From the NCBI GenBank assembly GCA_035711465.1, contig DASTCC010000571.1, positions 1 to 40,013 of the forward strand: 40,013 nt of DNA. Direction: 5' to 3'. The notes beneath the pieces are model-generated. The model made no database searches. It saw nothing but the letters and a program-made list of their open reading frames with translations, and had not been told where the DNA came from. Both the position numbers and the translations under genes were made by a program. The stretch's first letter is position 1. The number at the start of each line of letters is the position of its first letter. Below, piece by piece: positions 17,488 through 25,903 of this stretch. The DNA is from DASTCC01 sp035711465. GTDB lineage: Bacteria; Acidobacteriota; Vicinamibacteria; Vicinamibacterales; SCN-69-37.

Positions 17488-20157
17488 CTATTTTCGCGTG
17501 ACGTCGGCGATCCAGACGTCGGCCTGGCGATCTTCGAGGGTGAAGAAGAAACGGCCGGCGCCGACGGCGAAGTCGGCGCGAATCGACGGACGCGTCGGAT
17601 CGGTGAACTTCACGACCAGCGTCGGCGGCCCGCCCTGCACCGGCAGCGCCCAGATCTGAGCCATCCCCTTGTCATCGTGAGCCTTGAAATAGAGGGTGCG
17701 GCCGTCTTCCGAGAGCTGAAGCGATTCCGGCACGGGATCGCCATCGACGTTCGGGGCGTACAGCGTCGTGGCCTGCCGGCTGCGGACGGCCACACGTTCG
17801 ATGCCGCGGTTCAACGGCAGCGCGATTGTGTCGCTGTCAATCCACGCCGCGCGCCGCCCGGGAAGACCGTCGCCAAGCTGCACCGGATTCCCCCAGCCGC
17901 CGTCGCCGGCGCGCCGAATGACGTAGTAGCCGCGCCTCGTCGCTGGCGTCCCGGTGTTGATGAAGGCAATGGCCTCGCCGTCAGCCGACCAGACCGGGTA
18001 CGCATGGTGATTCTGGTCGCGGGTGATCTGCCGCGCTTCGCCGCCGTGTGCGGGCATCACGAAGATCTGACGGATACCGTCGACGAAGGCGTGGTACGCG
18101 ATCGTCGACTGATCCGGTGAGAAGACGGGAGCGAAGTTGTCGAGCCGGTCGGAGGTGAGACGCTGCGGCTGGCTGTCGTCGCCAAGCGTCTTCCGGAACA
18201 CATCCGAGTTCTGGTGCAGGGTCCAATCGAAGAGGATCGACTTGCCGTCCGGCGCGACATGCATCGCTTCGATCATCTGGTTGCCGCGCGTGATCTGCTC
18301 GGCGCCGGAGATGTCGACGACACCTGTCCGCGGAATCGGCAGCGACCACAAATTCGACTTCGACGTGTAGGAGACGTAGGCGAGCTGGCCGCTGCTGTGG
18401 GACAGCGACACGGAGTGGGCGCCGCTGCCGGTCGTGATCCGCTGCGGCTCTCCGGCCGCCCGTCCGTCGCGGAAGGCCAGGGCGTAGACGTCGCTCGGTC
18501 CCTGCCGGTTCGACACGAAGTACAGCCACTGTCCGTCGCCCGACCAAGTCGGACTGTGATGGAGCACCAGGCGATCGGTGACCTCGATGAAGGGCTGCCC
18601 TTCTCGTCCGACGACAATCGTGCTCGGCGCGATGTTGCCGAAAGCGTTGCCGGGGACGACGGCGAGCAGGTTGCCGGACGCGCACGCGATCAGCCCCGTG
18701 GTCGCCCAGTCACAGGCGTAGACGTCGGCGGCAAACGCACCGACCGGCCGCTCGTCGCGTCCGTCGAGCGAGACGACGGACAATCTGCCGCCGGCGCGGG
18801 CGATCAGCACGCGGTTGCCATCCGGCGCCCAGGCCGCGCCCGTGATTTCGCCGTCGAGCACCGCGCCGGCCGCCACGCGCCGGGCCGTGCCGCCGTACGA
18901 CGACGCGACGAACACGCCGTCGGAACGCAGGAAGAGAATCTGGCTGCCGTCCGGCGACCACCGCGGCTGGAACTCGAGCGCGGCGGCGCTGTCCGAGAGC
19001 GGAATCGTGCGGCCGCCGATGACGGGCCGAAGGTAGATGCGCAGCGTCGCCGCGTTGCCGGCGGCATAGGCGACGACCCTGCCGTCGGGCGAGATCGCCG
19101 CGTCGATCTCGAGGCCGTCGTCCACCGTCAGTTGCGTCGCCGTGCCGATGACGACCGCCGAGGCCGCCGCCGGCCGCGGCCGCGTCGTCGCCCACCATGT
19201 CAGCGCCGCCAGGCCGACGACGCCGACGGCGACCGCCGCAGCGATCCAGCCCCGCTTGCGCGGCGCCGTCGTCCCGGCCGGTGTCGTGACGGTGCCGCCG
19301 CTCGCGACCTCCGGCGTGGTCAGCGTCTCGAGGGCAAACGCCAGATCGCGCGCCCGTTCGAAGCGTTCGGCCGGATTCTTCTCGAGGCAATGCCGCACGA
19401 TGCGATCGAGCGCGGGCGGCAGGGTCGCGCTCGAGGCCGACAGCGGCGGCGGATCCTCGCGCAGAATCGCGGTCATCGTCTCCGCCGCGGTCGTGCGCGC
19501 GAACGCGCGCTGACCCGTGACCATCTCGTAGAGGACGGCGCCGAACGCGAAGATGTCGGCCCGCGCGTCGACGGCTTCGCCGCGCACCTGTTCCGGGGCC
19601 ATGTAGCCAACCGTCCCCATGACCACGCCGGCGCCGGTGCCGCCGCGCGTCAGGCTGACGTCGGACGCCGGCTGCAGCTGCCGGGCCAGGCCGAAGTCGA
19701 GGATCTTGACCTGGCCGTCGTTGACGAGGAAGACGTTCTCCGGCTTCAAGTCACGGTGGACGAGGTGCTTGTCGTGGGCGGCGGCGAGACCGCGCGCGAT
19801 TTGAATCGCGATGTCGATCGCCTTGCGGACCGGCAGCGCAGCCGCCGGTGTGCCCAGGCGCTCGCGAAGCGTCGCGCCCCTCAGCAGCTCGGTGACGATG
19901 TAGGTGTGGCCGTCGAGCGATCCGACATCGAAGATCGCGAGGACGTTCGGATGCGAGAGCGCGGCGATGGTCTGGGCTTCCCGTTCGAACCGCTCCCGGC
20001 GATCGACGTCGCCGGCAAAGCTCGCGGGAAGCACTTTGATGGCGACGTCCCGATTGAGGCGCGTGTCGCGGGCGCGGTAGACCTCGCCCATCCCGCCGGC
20101 GCCGATCGGCGCGACGATCTCGTACGGACCAAGCCTCGCGCCTTCGGCAAGCGTCAT
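17488..20157 (-). CDS. Membrane Ser/Thr protein kinase with C-terminal TolB/WD40-like propeller
   Basis: 889 residues. The Hanks-type kinase domain covers about 12-280: glycine loop GAGGMGEVY (19-27), K41 (VAIK), E60, HRDLKPEN with catalytic D136, DFG D154 and APE at 187-189. All key residues are present, so it should be active. A single membrane helix lies at about 304-322. The outer part, about 340-889, is a string of beta-propeller blades of the TolB/PD40 kind (repeated ISPDGRVVAYAAG, WSPDGSQILFL, SPDQSTIAYHA). The propeller may sense an envelope signal. The start is ATG 20157, with a TATAAT 11 bases upstream. It heads the ABC exporter genes. Confidence 0.93.
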   Translation of the reverse strand: MTLAEGARLGPYEIVAPIGAGGMGEVYRARDTRLNRDVAIKVLPASFAGDVDRRERFEREAQTIAALSHPNVLAIFDVGSLDGHTYIVTELLRGATLRERLGTPAAALPVRKAIDIAIQIARGLAAAHDKHLVHRDLKPENVFLVNDGQVKILDFGLARQLQPASDVSLTRGGTGAGVVMGTVGYMAPEQVRGEAVDARADIFAFGAVLYEMVTGQRAFARTTAAETMTAILREDPPPLSASSATLPPALDRIVRHCLEKNPAERFERARDLAFALETLTTPEVASGGTVTTPAGTTAPRKRGWIAAAVAVGVVGLAALTWWATTRPRPAAASAVVIGTATQLTVDDGLEIDAAISPDGRVVAYAAGNAATLRIYLRPVIGGRTIPLSDSAAALEFQPRWSPDGSQILFLRSDGVFVASSYGGTARRVAAGAVLDGEITGAAWAPDGNRVLIARAGGRLSVVSLDGRDERPVGAFAADVYACDWATTGLIACASGNLLAVVPGNAFGNIAPSTIVVGREGQPFIEVTDRLVLHHSPTWSGDGQWLYFVSNRQGPSDVYALAFRDGRAAGEPQRITTGSGAHSVSLSHSSGQLAYVSYTSKSNLWSLPIPRTGVVDISGAEQITRGNQMIEAMHVAPDGKSILFDWTLHQNSDVFRKTLGDDSQPQRLTSDRLDNFAPVFSPDQSTIAYHAFVDGIRQIFVMPAHGGEARQITRDQNHHAYPVWSADGEAIAFINTGTPATRRGYYVIRRAGDGGWGNPVQLGDGLPGRRAAWIDSDTIALPLNRGIERVAVRSRQATTLYAPNVDGDPVPESLQLSEDGRTLYFKAHDDKGMAQIWALPVQGGPPTLVVKFTDPTRPSIRADFAVGAGRFFFTLEDRQADVWIADVTRK

Positions 20158-20168
20158 CGGCCTGCCGG

Positions 20169-20174
20169 ATTATA
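20169..20174 (-). promoter_or_regulatory. TATAAT -10 box of the kinase/ABC operon
   Basis: A perfect TATAAT on the minus strand ends 11 bases before the ATG at 20157. There is no clear Shine-Dalgarno sequence, so the transcript would have a very short or absent leader. The hairpin at 20188-20246 covers the -35 region. Confidence 0.6.
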
Positions 20175-20187
20175 CGGGGTGGGCCGG

Positions 20188-20246
20188 CTGCGGGCTGCGG
20201 GCTGCGGGCTTGGGGCAGCCGGCAGCCCGCAGGCCGCAGCCCGCAA
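20188..20246. repeat. Long inverted repeat with 7-base tandem units after the ADOP stop
   Basis: The arms at 20188-20210 and 20224-20246 pair at 21 of 23 positions around a 13-base loop. Each arm is itself about three copies of a 7-base unit (CTGCGGG or its complement). It starts directly after the ADOP stop (20247) and ends 14 bases before the TATAAT of the kinase gene. A terminator-like role for the ADOP transcript is likely, although no T-run is present. It may also occlude or shape the kinase promoter. Confidence 0.65.
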
Positions 20247-22952
20247 TCACTCCGACTGCAGCGCGATCAGCGGGTCGACGCGCATCGCTCGCCGTGCGGG
20301 GAAGTAGCACGCCAGCATCGCGACGACGAGCAGGAGCGCGGCCGTGCCCGCGTAGCTCATGGGATCGATCGACGCGACGTCGAACAGGAGCGTCTCGACC
20401 AGCCGGGCAAGCGCAACGGCACCGGCCAGCCCGAGGATCACGCCGACCAACGCGAGCTTCATGCCGCCGCCGATCACCATGCGCAGCACCTGACCCGGAG
20501 CTGCCCCGATCGCCATGCGCAGACCGATCTCGCGCGTTCGCTGGCTGACGGTGTAGGCGACGACGCCGTAGAGCCCGACCGCGGCGAGGAAGAGCGCGAT
20601 CAGCGCGAACAGCGCCAGCAGCAGCATCGAGAACCGGCGCTGCGCGACCGAATCGCTGACGACAGTCGCGAGCGGCGTGATCGAATAGGCCGGCAGCGCC
20701 GGGTCGAGCTGGCGCAGGGTCTGCCGGACCGGCCCCGTTAACAGCGTCGGATCGCCCGGCGTGCGCGCGACCACCCACATGGTGCTGAAGACATCCTGCT
20801 TGTACGGGACGTACATCGAGGGCGCAGGCACCGCGTCGAGGCCGCCGTGATGCACGTTGCCGACGACGCCGACGATCTCGTACGGCACGTTGGTGCCGTT
20901 GCCGATGTTGAGGCCGTGGCCGATCGGATCCTCGTTCGGGAAGTGCCGCTTCACGAAGGCCTCGTCGACGACGGCGACCGGCTTGCCGGTGTCGGAGTCC
21001 TGCGGCGTGAAGGTGCGTCCGCGCTGGAGCGGGATGCCGAGCGTCTTGAAGTAGTCGGGCGTGACGACGCGATGATTTGCCGAGGCCTCTTCGCCGGGTT
21101 TGGCCGGCGGACGGCCTTGCACGCCGACCGAGAGCACGTAGCTGCCGCGAATGGGAATCGTCTGGACCATGCCCGCCGCCGCGATTCCCGGCGTCGACGT
21201 CAGCCGTTCGAGCAGCGAGTCGAAGAACGCGATTCGTTTCGGATTCTCGTTGTAGGTCGCCGGCGGCAGGGACACCTGAAACGCCAGGACGTTCTCGGGC
21301 CGGAAGCCCGGATCGACGCTGGTCAGCCGCGCGAAGCTGCGGAGCAGCAGCGCGGCGCCGACGAGCAGGACGATCGACAGGGCGACTTCGCCGACGAGCA
21401 GGCCATTGCGGATCCACTGCCCGCTCGCGGCCGTCGACGATCGCGAGCTGTCCTTGAGAATCGCGCCCAGCCCCGACCTCGCGGCGTGCCAGGCGGGCAC
21501 GACGCCGAACAGCAGACCGGTCAAGACCGACGCCGCCAGCGCGAATGCTAGGACCCGGCCCTCGATCGCAATGTCGGCGACGCGCGGGATGCTGCCGGCG
21601 CCGAGCGCCTGAATCGGCGTGATCGCGAGATACGCGAGCAGCAATCCGAGCAGCCCGCCGGTGACCGACAGCACCACGCTCTCGGCGAGCATCTGCAGCA
21701 CGATCCGACCGCGGCCGGCGCCGAGCGCGGCGCGGATGGCGACCTCCTTGTCGCGCACCGAGGCGCGGACGAGCAGGAGATTTGCGACGTTGGCGCACGC
21801 GATCAGCACGACCACGGCGACCGCGCCGAGCAGCGTGATCAGCGCCGGTCGAATCGCGCCGACGATCTGCTCGTGCAAGAGAACGACCTCGGCCGATTCG
21901 TTGGCGCTGGACTCGGGGTATTGCACCGCCAGCCGCTCGGCGATCGCTTTCATCTCGGCGCGGGCCTGCTCGAGCGCGACGTCGGGCTTCATGCGCGCCA
22001 CCACGCCGAGGAAGTGCCCGCCGCGCGTCGGATTGGCCGGGTTGATCGCGATCGGCTGCCAGAACTCGGCAGCGCGGCTCGGGAAGTAGAACCCTTCCGG
22101 CATGACCCCCAGAATCGTCATCGGCTGGCCGTTGACGGTCACCGTGCGCCCGACGACGCCGGGATCGCCGCCGAACCGACGCTGCCAGAGGCCGTGGCTG
22201 ATGACGAGGACGCGGTTGGCGCCGGGCGCGTCCTGAGCCGCCGTGAAGCCGGCGCCGCGAGCCGGGCCGACGCCGAGCAGTTCGATCAGATCCCAGGACA
22301 CCTGCGCGCCCGGAATCCGCTCGGCGGTCTCGCCATCCGTGAAGGTCGCACTGGCACTGCTGTAAGCCGCGATCCGGGAGAAGACCGTCTGCTGCTGCCG
22401 CCAGTCGAGGAAGTTCGCCGGCGCCACGGAGAACGTGCCGTATTGCGGCACGACTTCGTGAACCCGGACGAGCTGATCGGGCATGGAGAACGGCAGCGGC
22501 CGGAGCAGCACGCCATTGACGACGCTGAAGATCGCCGTGGTCGCGCCGATGCCGAGCGCGAGCGTCAGAACGGCGACCAGCGTGAACGCCGGCGTCTTGA
22601 ACAGTTGGCGGATGGCGTGGCGGATGTCGCGGGGCGCGTTGGCGATGATCATGGTCGAGACTCTCGAAATCGGCGTGGACGGTGGCGACGGCAGAAGATC
22701 GGCGAGCCGATCCAGCCGAGGGATGAGGTGATGGACATTGGCGCGCCGGACGTCGCTCGCCATGCGCGCCCAGTCGCGGATCTGATCGCAGGCGTAGGCG
22801 TCGGCCTCGTCGGCGCCGAGGCCGCGCGCCAGCGCGTCGCGATAGAAATCCTCGAGCTGCGCCGCCAGCTCGCGGACCACGCGCGCTTCGCGCGCCGGCG
22901 TCAGGTCCGGCAGCGCGAGACGATCGCGCACGAACGCCTGCCAGTCACGCAT
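20247..22952 (-). CDS. ADOP-type ABC permease (second copy, MacB/FtsX family)
   Basis: 901 residues. The soluble N-terminal region differs from the first ADOP (MRDWQAFVRDRLALPDLTPAREARVVRELAAQLEDFYRDAL, a helical regulatory-like part). It then has the same permease body: a first helix ending GIGATTAIFSVVNGVLLRPLPF, a periplasmic domain with VISHGLWQRRFGGDPGVVGRTVTVNG, three helices around IACANVANLLLVRASVRDKEVAIRAALGAGR, a second periplasmic domain, and a C-terminal trio ending FPARRAMRVDPLIALQSE. It overlaps the PadR stop by 8 bases. Its similarity to the first ADOP is that of family members, not of a recent duplication. Confidence 0.93.
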   Translation of the reverse strand: MRDWQAFVRDRLALPDLTPAREARVVRELAAQLEDFYRDALARGLGADEADAYACDQIRDWARMASDVRRANVHHLIPRLDRLADLLPSPPSTPISRVSTMIIANAPRDIRHAIRQLFKTPAFTLVAVLTLALGIGATTAIFSVVNGVLLRPLPFSMPDQLVRVHEVVPQYGTFSVAPANFLDWRQQQTVFSRIAAYSSASATFTDGETAERIPGAQVSWDLIELLGVGPARGAGFTAAQDAPGANRVLVISHGLWQRRFGGDPGVVGRTVTVNGQPMTILGVMPEGFYFPSRAAEFWQPIAINPANPTRGGHFLGVVARMKPDVALEQARAEMKAIAERLAVQYPESSANESAEVVLLHEQIVGAIRPALITLLGAVAVVVLIACANVANLLLVRASVRDKEVAIRAALGAGRGRIVLQMLAESVVLSVTGGLLGLLLAYLAITPIQALGAGSIPRVADIAIEGRVLAFALAASVLTGLLFGVVPAWHAARSGLGAILKDSSRSSTAASGQWIRNGLLVGEVALSIVLLVGAALLLRSFARLTSVDPGFRPENVLAFQVSLPPATYNENPKRIAFFDSLLERLTSTPGIAAAGMVQTIPIRGSYVLSVGVQGRPPAKPGEEASANHRVVTPDYFKTLGIPLQRGRTFTPQDSDTGKPVAVVDEAFVKRHFPNEDPIGHGLNIGNGTNVPYEIVGVVGNVHHGGLDAVPAPSMYVPYKQDVFSTMWVVARTPGDPTLLTGPVRQTLRQLDPALPAYSITPLATVVSDSVAQRRFSMLLLALFALIALFLAAVGLYGVVAYTVSQRTREIGLRMAIGAAPGQVLRMVIGGGMKLALVGVILGLAGAVALARLVETLLFDVASIDPMSYAGTAALLLVVAMLACYFPARRAMRVDPLIALQSE

Positions 22953-23286
22953 CGCGGCGTTCCATGACCGCGTTGACCGCCGCGACGTAGTCGCGCCAGG
23001 TGTCGCGCTGCGCGGCGAGGATCCGGCGGCCAGCGGTCGTCAGGCGATAGAAGCAGCGCTCGCGTTCGCCGGGCTTCTCGACCCAGCGGCCCTTGATCCA
23101 GCCACGGCTTTCGAGCCGCAGCAGGGTCGGATAGAGCGTCGGCAGCGCGAAGGTGAGCCGGCCGCCGGAACGGGACTCGATGAGCTTGCCGATCTCGTAG
23201 CCATGGCGGGCCCGCGGCTCGAGCAGCGAGAGCACCAGCATCTCGATGCTGCCCTTCTTGAGCTCGGGGTTGAACGGCGGGGTCAT
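22945..23286 (-). CDS. PadR-family transcriptional regulator (second copy)
   Basis: 113 residues from ATG 23286. The winged helix reads KKGSIEMLVLSLLEPRARHGYEIGKLIESRSGG, then ALPTLYPTLLRLESRGWIKGRW and the RCFYRLTTAGRRIL wing, which is the standard PadR pattern. The short helix at the end (WRDYVAAVNAVME) would help dimer formation. The frame is open to 23538, but MTPPFNPELKKGS is the conserved start and has GGAGAGGAC just upstream. An inverted repeat (23295-23310) overlaps that ribosome-binding region, so it is probably autoregulated together with the ADOP gene it overlaps. Confidence 0.92.
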   Translation of the reverse strand: MTPPFNPELKKGSIEMLVLSLLEPRARHGYEIGKLIESRSGGRLTFALPTLYPTLLRLESRGWIKGRWVEKPGERERCFYRLTTAGRRILAAQRDTWRDYVAAVNAVMERRDA

Positions 23287-23294
23287 ATGTCCTC

Positions 23295-23310
23295 TCCCTA
23301 TATGTAGGGA
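23295..23310. promoter_or_regulatory. Probable PadR operator: perfect 6-base inverted repeat
   Basis: TCCCTA (23295-23300) and TAGGGA (23305-23310) are separated by TATG. The repeat lies 8 bases before the PadR start and covers its ribosome binding site, in an AT-rich patch of an otherwise GC-rich region. PadR proteins usually bind such dyads at their own promoters. Confidence 0.55.
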
Positions 23311-23447
23311 CGCGTAGTATGACGAAGAATCGGCCGCGGAAGTTGGCCAGGTCGCCGCCGACGGGCCGGAATCCGCGCCCGGCGAATCTTCGCGCCGCCC
23401 GCAACCTCCCGGGACACGCCGACGTCTTAAGCACGACAATCGGAGCG

Positions 23448-24635
23448 ATGACGGGAGTCCTTCGTCAATCCGGGGCGGCCGTGGCCGCGGCGGTGCTTCT
23501 CGGCAGTGTGCCGGACGGCCCGGCGACCGTTTCCGCACAGCTCAGGCGCCTGGACGCGCAGGCCCTGGTGGCGACGTACGCGGCGGGCCGCTTCGACGAG
23601 GCCCTGGCCGCAGTGCCGCGGGCGACGCGCGATCAGGTCGCCGATCTGCGGCGGCAGCTCGCCATCGTGACCGGCCCCAAGGGCGAAGAGTCGCCCGCGC
23701 CGCCGCCCGGCCCGGTCGTCGCCGCCGCGGCGTTCGCGCTCGAGCTCGAGCGGCGCCTGGCCGAGCGGGACATGTGGGACGCGCGCGACGAGAAGGACTG
23801 CGCGGCGCGCTGCGTCCTCGAATGGGCCTGCGCGCTGCTGCGCGCCCGGGAGGCTGGCGACGAGGCCGAACGGCTCTGGATGCTCTCCGCGACCGCGCTC
23901 GCCGGCGGCGTGCGCGACTGGAGCTTCCTGCACACACCGCTCACGATTCCGACCGAGCGCACCATCGAGCAGGGTCACGCCGACCACGCCTGGGCCCGCT
24001 GGCCGGCCGAGTCCCGCCTGCGGCTCGCCCGCGCGATCGCCATCGCGTCGCGCTACGCGATCACCAACGAGATGGACACGCCCCGGGAAGGCGTGCGGAC
24101 GGGACCGCTCGTCAGCGGCATGCTGATCATCGGCCCGCCTGGGACGGCGCCCCTCGTCGAACGACGCCGGCAGTCGCTGCTCGACTACGCCGCGGCGCAG
24201 TTCGCGGCGCTGATCGACGATTCCGCCGTCGGACCCGAAGCCCAGGCGCGGCTCGGCTACCTGCACTTCCGTTCGGGCCAGTACGAGCAGACGCTGGCAT
24301 CGGCACGCGCTGCCGCGGCTGCGTCGAAAGATCCCGACGTCAGATACCTGGCGATGTTTCTGGCCGGCCAGGCCGAACAGGCGCTCGGCAATCTGGCGTC
24401 CGCACAAACCTGGTACCAGCGCGCGCTCGAGGCGCGGCCCGACTCGCAGTCGGCGTCGCTCGGCCTCGCGTCCCTCCTCTACGTCCGTGGTGACGCGAAC
24501 CGCGCCTACGACCTCATCGATGCGACCCGCACGCGCCGGAACGACGATGACGACCCGTGGCGGATGTTCCAGTACGGCGACTTCGCCCGGCTTCCCGGGC
24601 TCATCGCTGAGCTGCGCAAGCGGGTGACGCCTTGA
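23448..24635 (+). CDS. TPR-containing exported protein of unknown role
   Basis: 395 residues from ATG 23448, with a signal-like start (MTGVLRQSGAAVAAAVLLGSV). The C-terminal third shows TPR-type helix pairs: ARLGYLHFRSGQYEQTLASARAAAAAS, then AMFLAGQAEQALGNLASAQTWYQRALEARPDSQSA and SLASLLYVRGDANRAYDLI. The middle is rich in charged helices and has an invariant-looking MLSATALAGGVRDWSFLHTPL segment. It has no enzyme motif. GGAG lies 3 bases before the ATG and GACAAT 7 bases before it. The frame is open to 23319, but the signal-like stretch favours 23448. The VWA gene starts inside its stop codon (TTGA), so the two proteins probably work together in the periplasm. Confidence 0.75.
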   Translation: MTGVLRQSGAAVAAAVLLGSVPDGPATVSAQLRRLDAQALVATYAAGRFDEALAAVPRATRDQVADLRRQLAIVTGPKGEESPAPPPGPVVAAAAFALELERRLAERDMWDARDEKDCAARCVLEWACALLRAREAGDEAERLWMLSATALAGGVRDWSFLHTPLTIPTERTIEQGHADHAWARWPAESRLRLARAIAIASRYAITNEMDTPREGVRTGPLVSGMLIIGPPGTAPLVERRRQSLLDYAAAQFAALIDDSAVGPEAQARLGYLHFRSGQYEQTLASARAAAAASKDPDVRYLAMFLAGQAEQALGNLASAQTWYQRALEARPDSQSASLGLASLLYVRGDANRAYDLIDATRTRRNDDDDPWRMFQYGDFARLPGLIAELRKRVTP

Positions 24636-25546
24636 GATCGCTCGCCATCGCCGCCGCGCTTGCCACCACGGGCGCCGTTGTCGCCGCGCACACCGCGGCG
24701 CCGCAGACGCGTACCTTTCGCGCCAGCGCCGTAACGGTCTCGGTGCCGGCTTCGGTGAAGAAAGGCAATCGCGTCGTCGCCAACCTCACCGCGAAGGACT
24801 TCCGCCTCACCGACAACGGCGTCGCGCAGACGATCGAAGCCGTCTCGATCGAGTCGGTGCCCGTCGACGTCACGCTGTTTCTCGACACCAGCGGCAGCAC
24901 GGCCGGCAAGCTCGACGACATGACGCGCGACGTCCAGGGCATCATCAAGATGCTTCGCCCGGCCGATCGCTTCCGGCTCCTCACCATCGGCGACTCGGTC
25001 AACGAGCCGGTGTCCTGGGTGCCGGCCGGCACGGCCGTGAACCTCACCTTCAGGCCTGTCGGCGGCATCTCGCTCGTGCACGACGCGCTGGTGATGGCGC
25101 TCCTCCATCGACCGGAAGCCGACCGGCGTCACCTCGTGGTCGGCATGACCGACCGCGAGGATTGCGGCAGCGTCGTCCCGTCGGGTCTGCTGCGGGAGAT
25201 GGCGTCGCGGTCGGAGGCGGTCGTGCACCTCGTGCACCAGTCGGGGGGTGGCGGCGATGTCGTCTACCGCGTCCGCACCTGTTCGCCTCGGGCGCGTCCG
25301 GGCGGCGCCGAGATCATCACCGAAGCGGCGATGCGGACCGGCGGCGAGCTCCACACCGGATCGTTCTTCTTCCGATCGACGTCGATCCTGCGCGCCTTTC
25401 AGCGGATCTTCGACGACTTCCGGCAGAGCTACGTGCTGCGCTATTCCCCGGCCGGCGTCGCTCGCGGCGGCTGGCACGCGATCGCCCTGGACGTGCCGGC
25501 GATGACGGGCCTGACGATTCGCGCGCGGCAGGGGTATTACGACTGA
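24632..25546 (+). CDS. Exported VWFA-domain protein (acidobacterial VWFA-related type)
   Basis: 304 residues with a signal peptide (about 1-20, AVVAAH-T). A short beta segment (LTAKDFRLTDNGVAQTIEAVSIE) is followed by the von Willebrand A domain. The metal-ion site D-T-S-G-S is complete at 85-89, with SLVHDAL and a TDREDCGS loop supplying the other parts of the site. The ending SYVLRYSPAG and GLTIRARQGYYD is a signature of the acidobacterial VWFA-related family (TIGR03436 type). Such proteins bind partner proteins through a divalent metal. The start is TTG 24632, overlapping the previous stop by 4 bases; no better start retains the signal peptide. Confidence 0.83.
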   Translation: MRSLAIAAALATTGAVVAAHTAAPQTRTFRASAVTVSVPASVKKGNRVVANLTAKDFRLTDNGVAQTIEAVSIESVPVDVTLFLDTSGSTAGKLDDMTRDVQGIIKMLRPADRFRLLTIGDSVNEPVSWVPAGTAVNLTFRPVGGISLVHDALVMALLHRPEADRRHLVVGMTDREDCGSVVPSGLLREMASRSEAVVHLVHQSGGGGDVVYRVRTCSPRARPGGAEIITEAAMRTGGELHTGSFFFRSTSILRAFQRIFDDFRQSYVLRYSPAGVARGGWHAIALDVPAMTGLTIRARQGYYD

Positions 25547-25552
25547 TCCTCG

Positions 25553-25900
25553 CTACTCGATCATCACGACCTCGCCGATCGTCGGCGGGGCGCCGAAGTC
25601 CCGGCACTCGTGGGCGTACTGATTCAGCGCGCCGTAGTGGCCCTCGAGGAACGTGATCGCCGCGCTCAGCGCCGTCGAGGCCGAGCGGCCGTGGATCTCG
25701 ATCGGCTTGCTCGTCCGATCGACGAGCAGCCGCCGCACCGCGCCGTCGTCGTCGAGCAGCCAGATCTGCGCGGCGAAGCCGCTCAGCCCGGCGGCATCGG
25801 GACGATCGAAGATCTCGATCCGGGCCACCGCGCGCTGGAACACGACCTCGTGGCAGGTCGAAATCGGATGCTCTGACAGCAGCGGCCGGCCGGCGTCCAT
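25553..25900 (-). CDS. Hypothetical protein, last gene of the Ku operon
   Basis: 115 residues, no family recognised. It is a soluble protein with alternating beta strands (EVVFQRAVARIEIFD, GFAAQIWLLDDDGAVRRLLVDRTSKPIEIHG) and one helix (ALSAAITFLEGHYGALNQYA), and has no signal peptide or membrane helix. It starts 3 bases after the Ku stop, so the two should be translated from one message. It may help Ku, or only share its regulation; nothing in the sequence proves either. Confidence 0.65.
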   Translation of the reverse strand: MDAGRPLLSEHPISTCHEVVFQRAVARIEIFDRPDAAGLSGFAAQIWLLDDDGAVRRLLVDRTSKPIEIHGRSASTALSAAITFLEGHYGALNQYAHECRDFGAPPTIGEVVMIE

Positions 25901-25903
25901 GAC

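Noticed and set aside
18214..20307. Open frame of about 700 codons on the plus strand opposite the kinase
   Set aside because: Arg/Asp/Gly-rich antisense translation of a GC-rich gene. The kinase motifs on the minus strand are complete.
9721..22952. Recent duplication of the two PadR/ADOP pairs
   Set aside because: N-terminal regions and bodies differ strongly. They look like distinct members of a large family.
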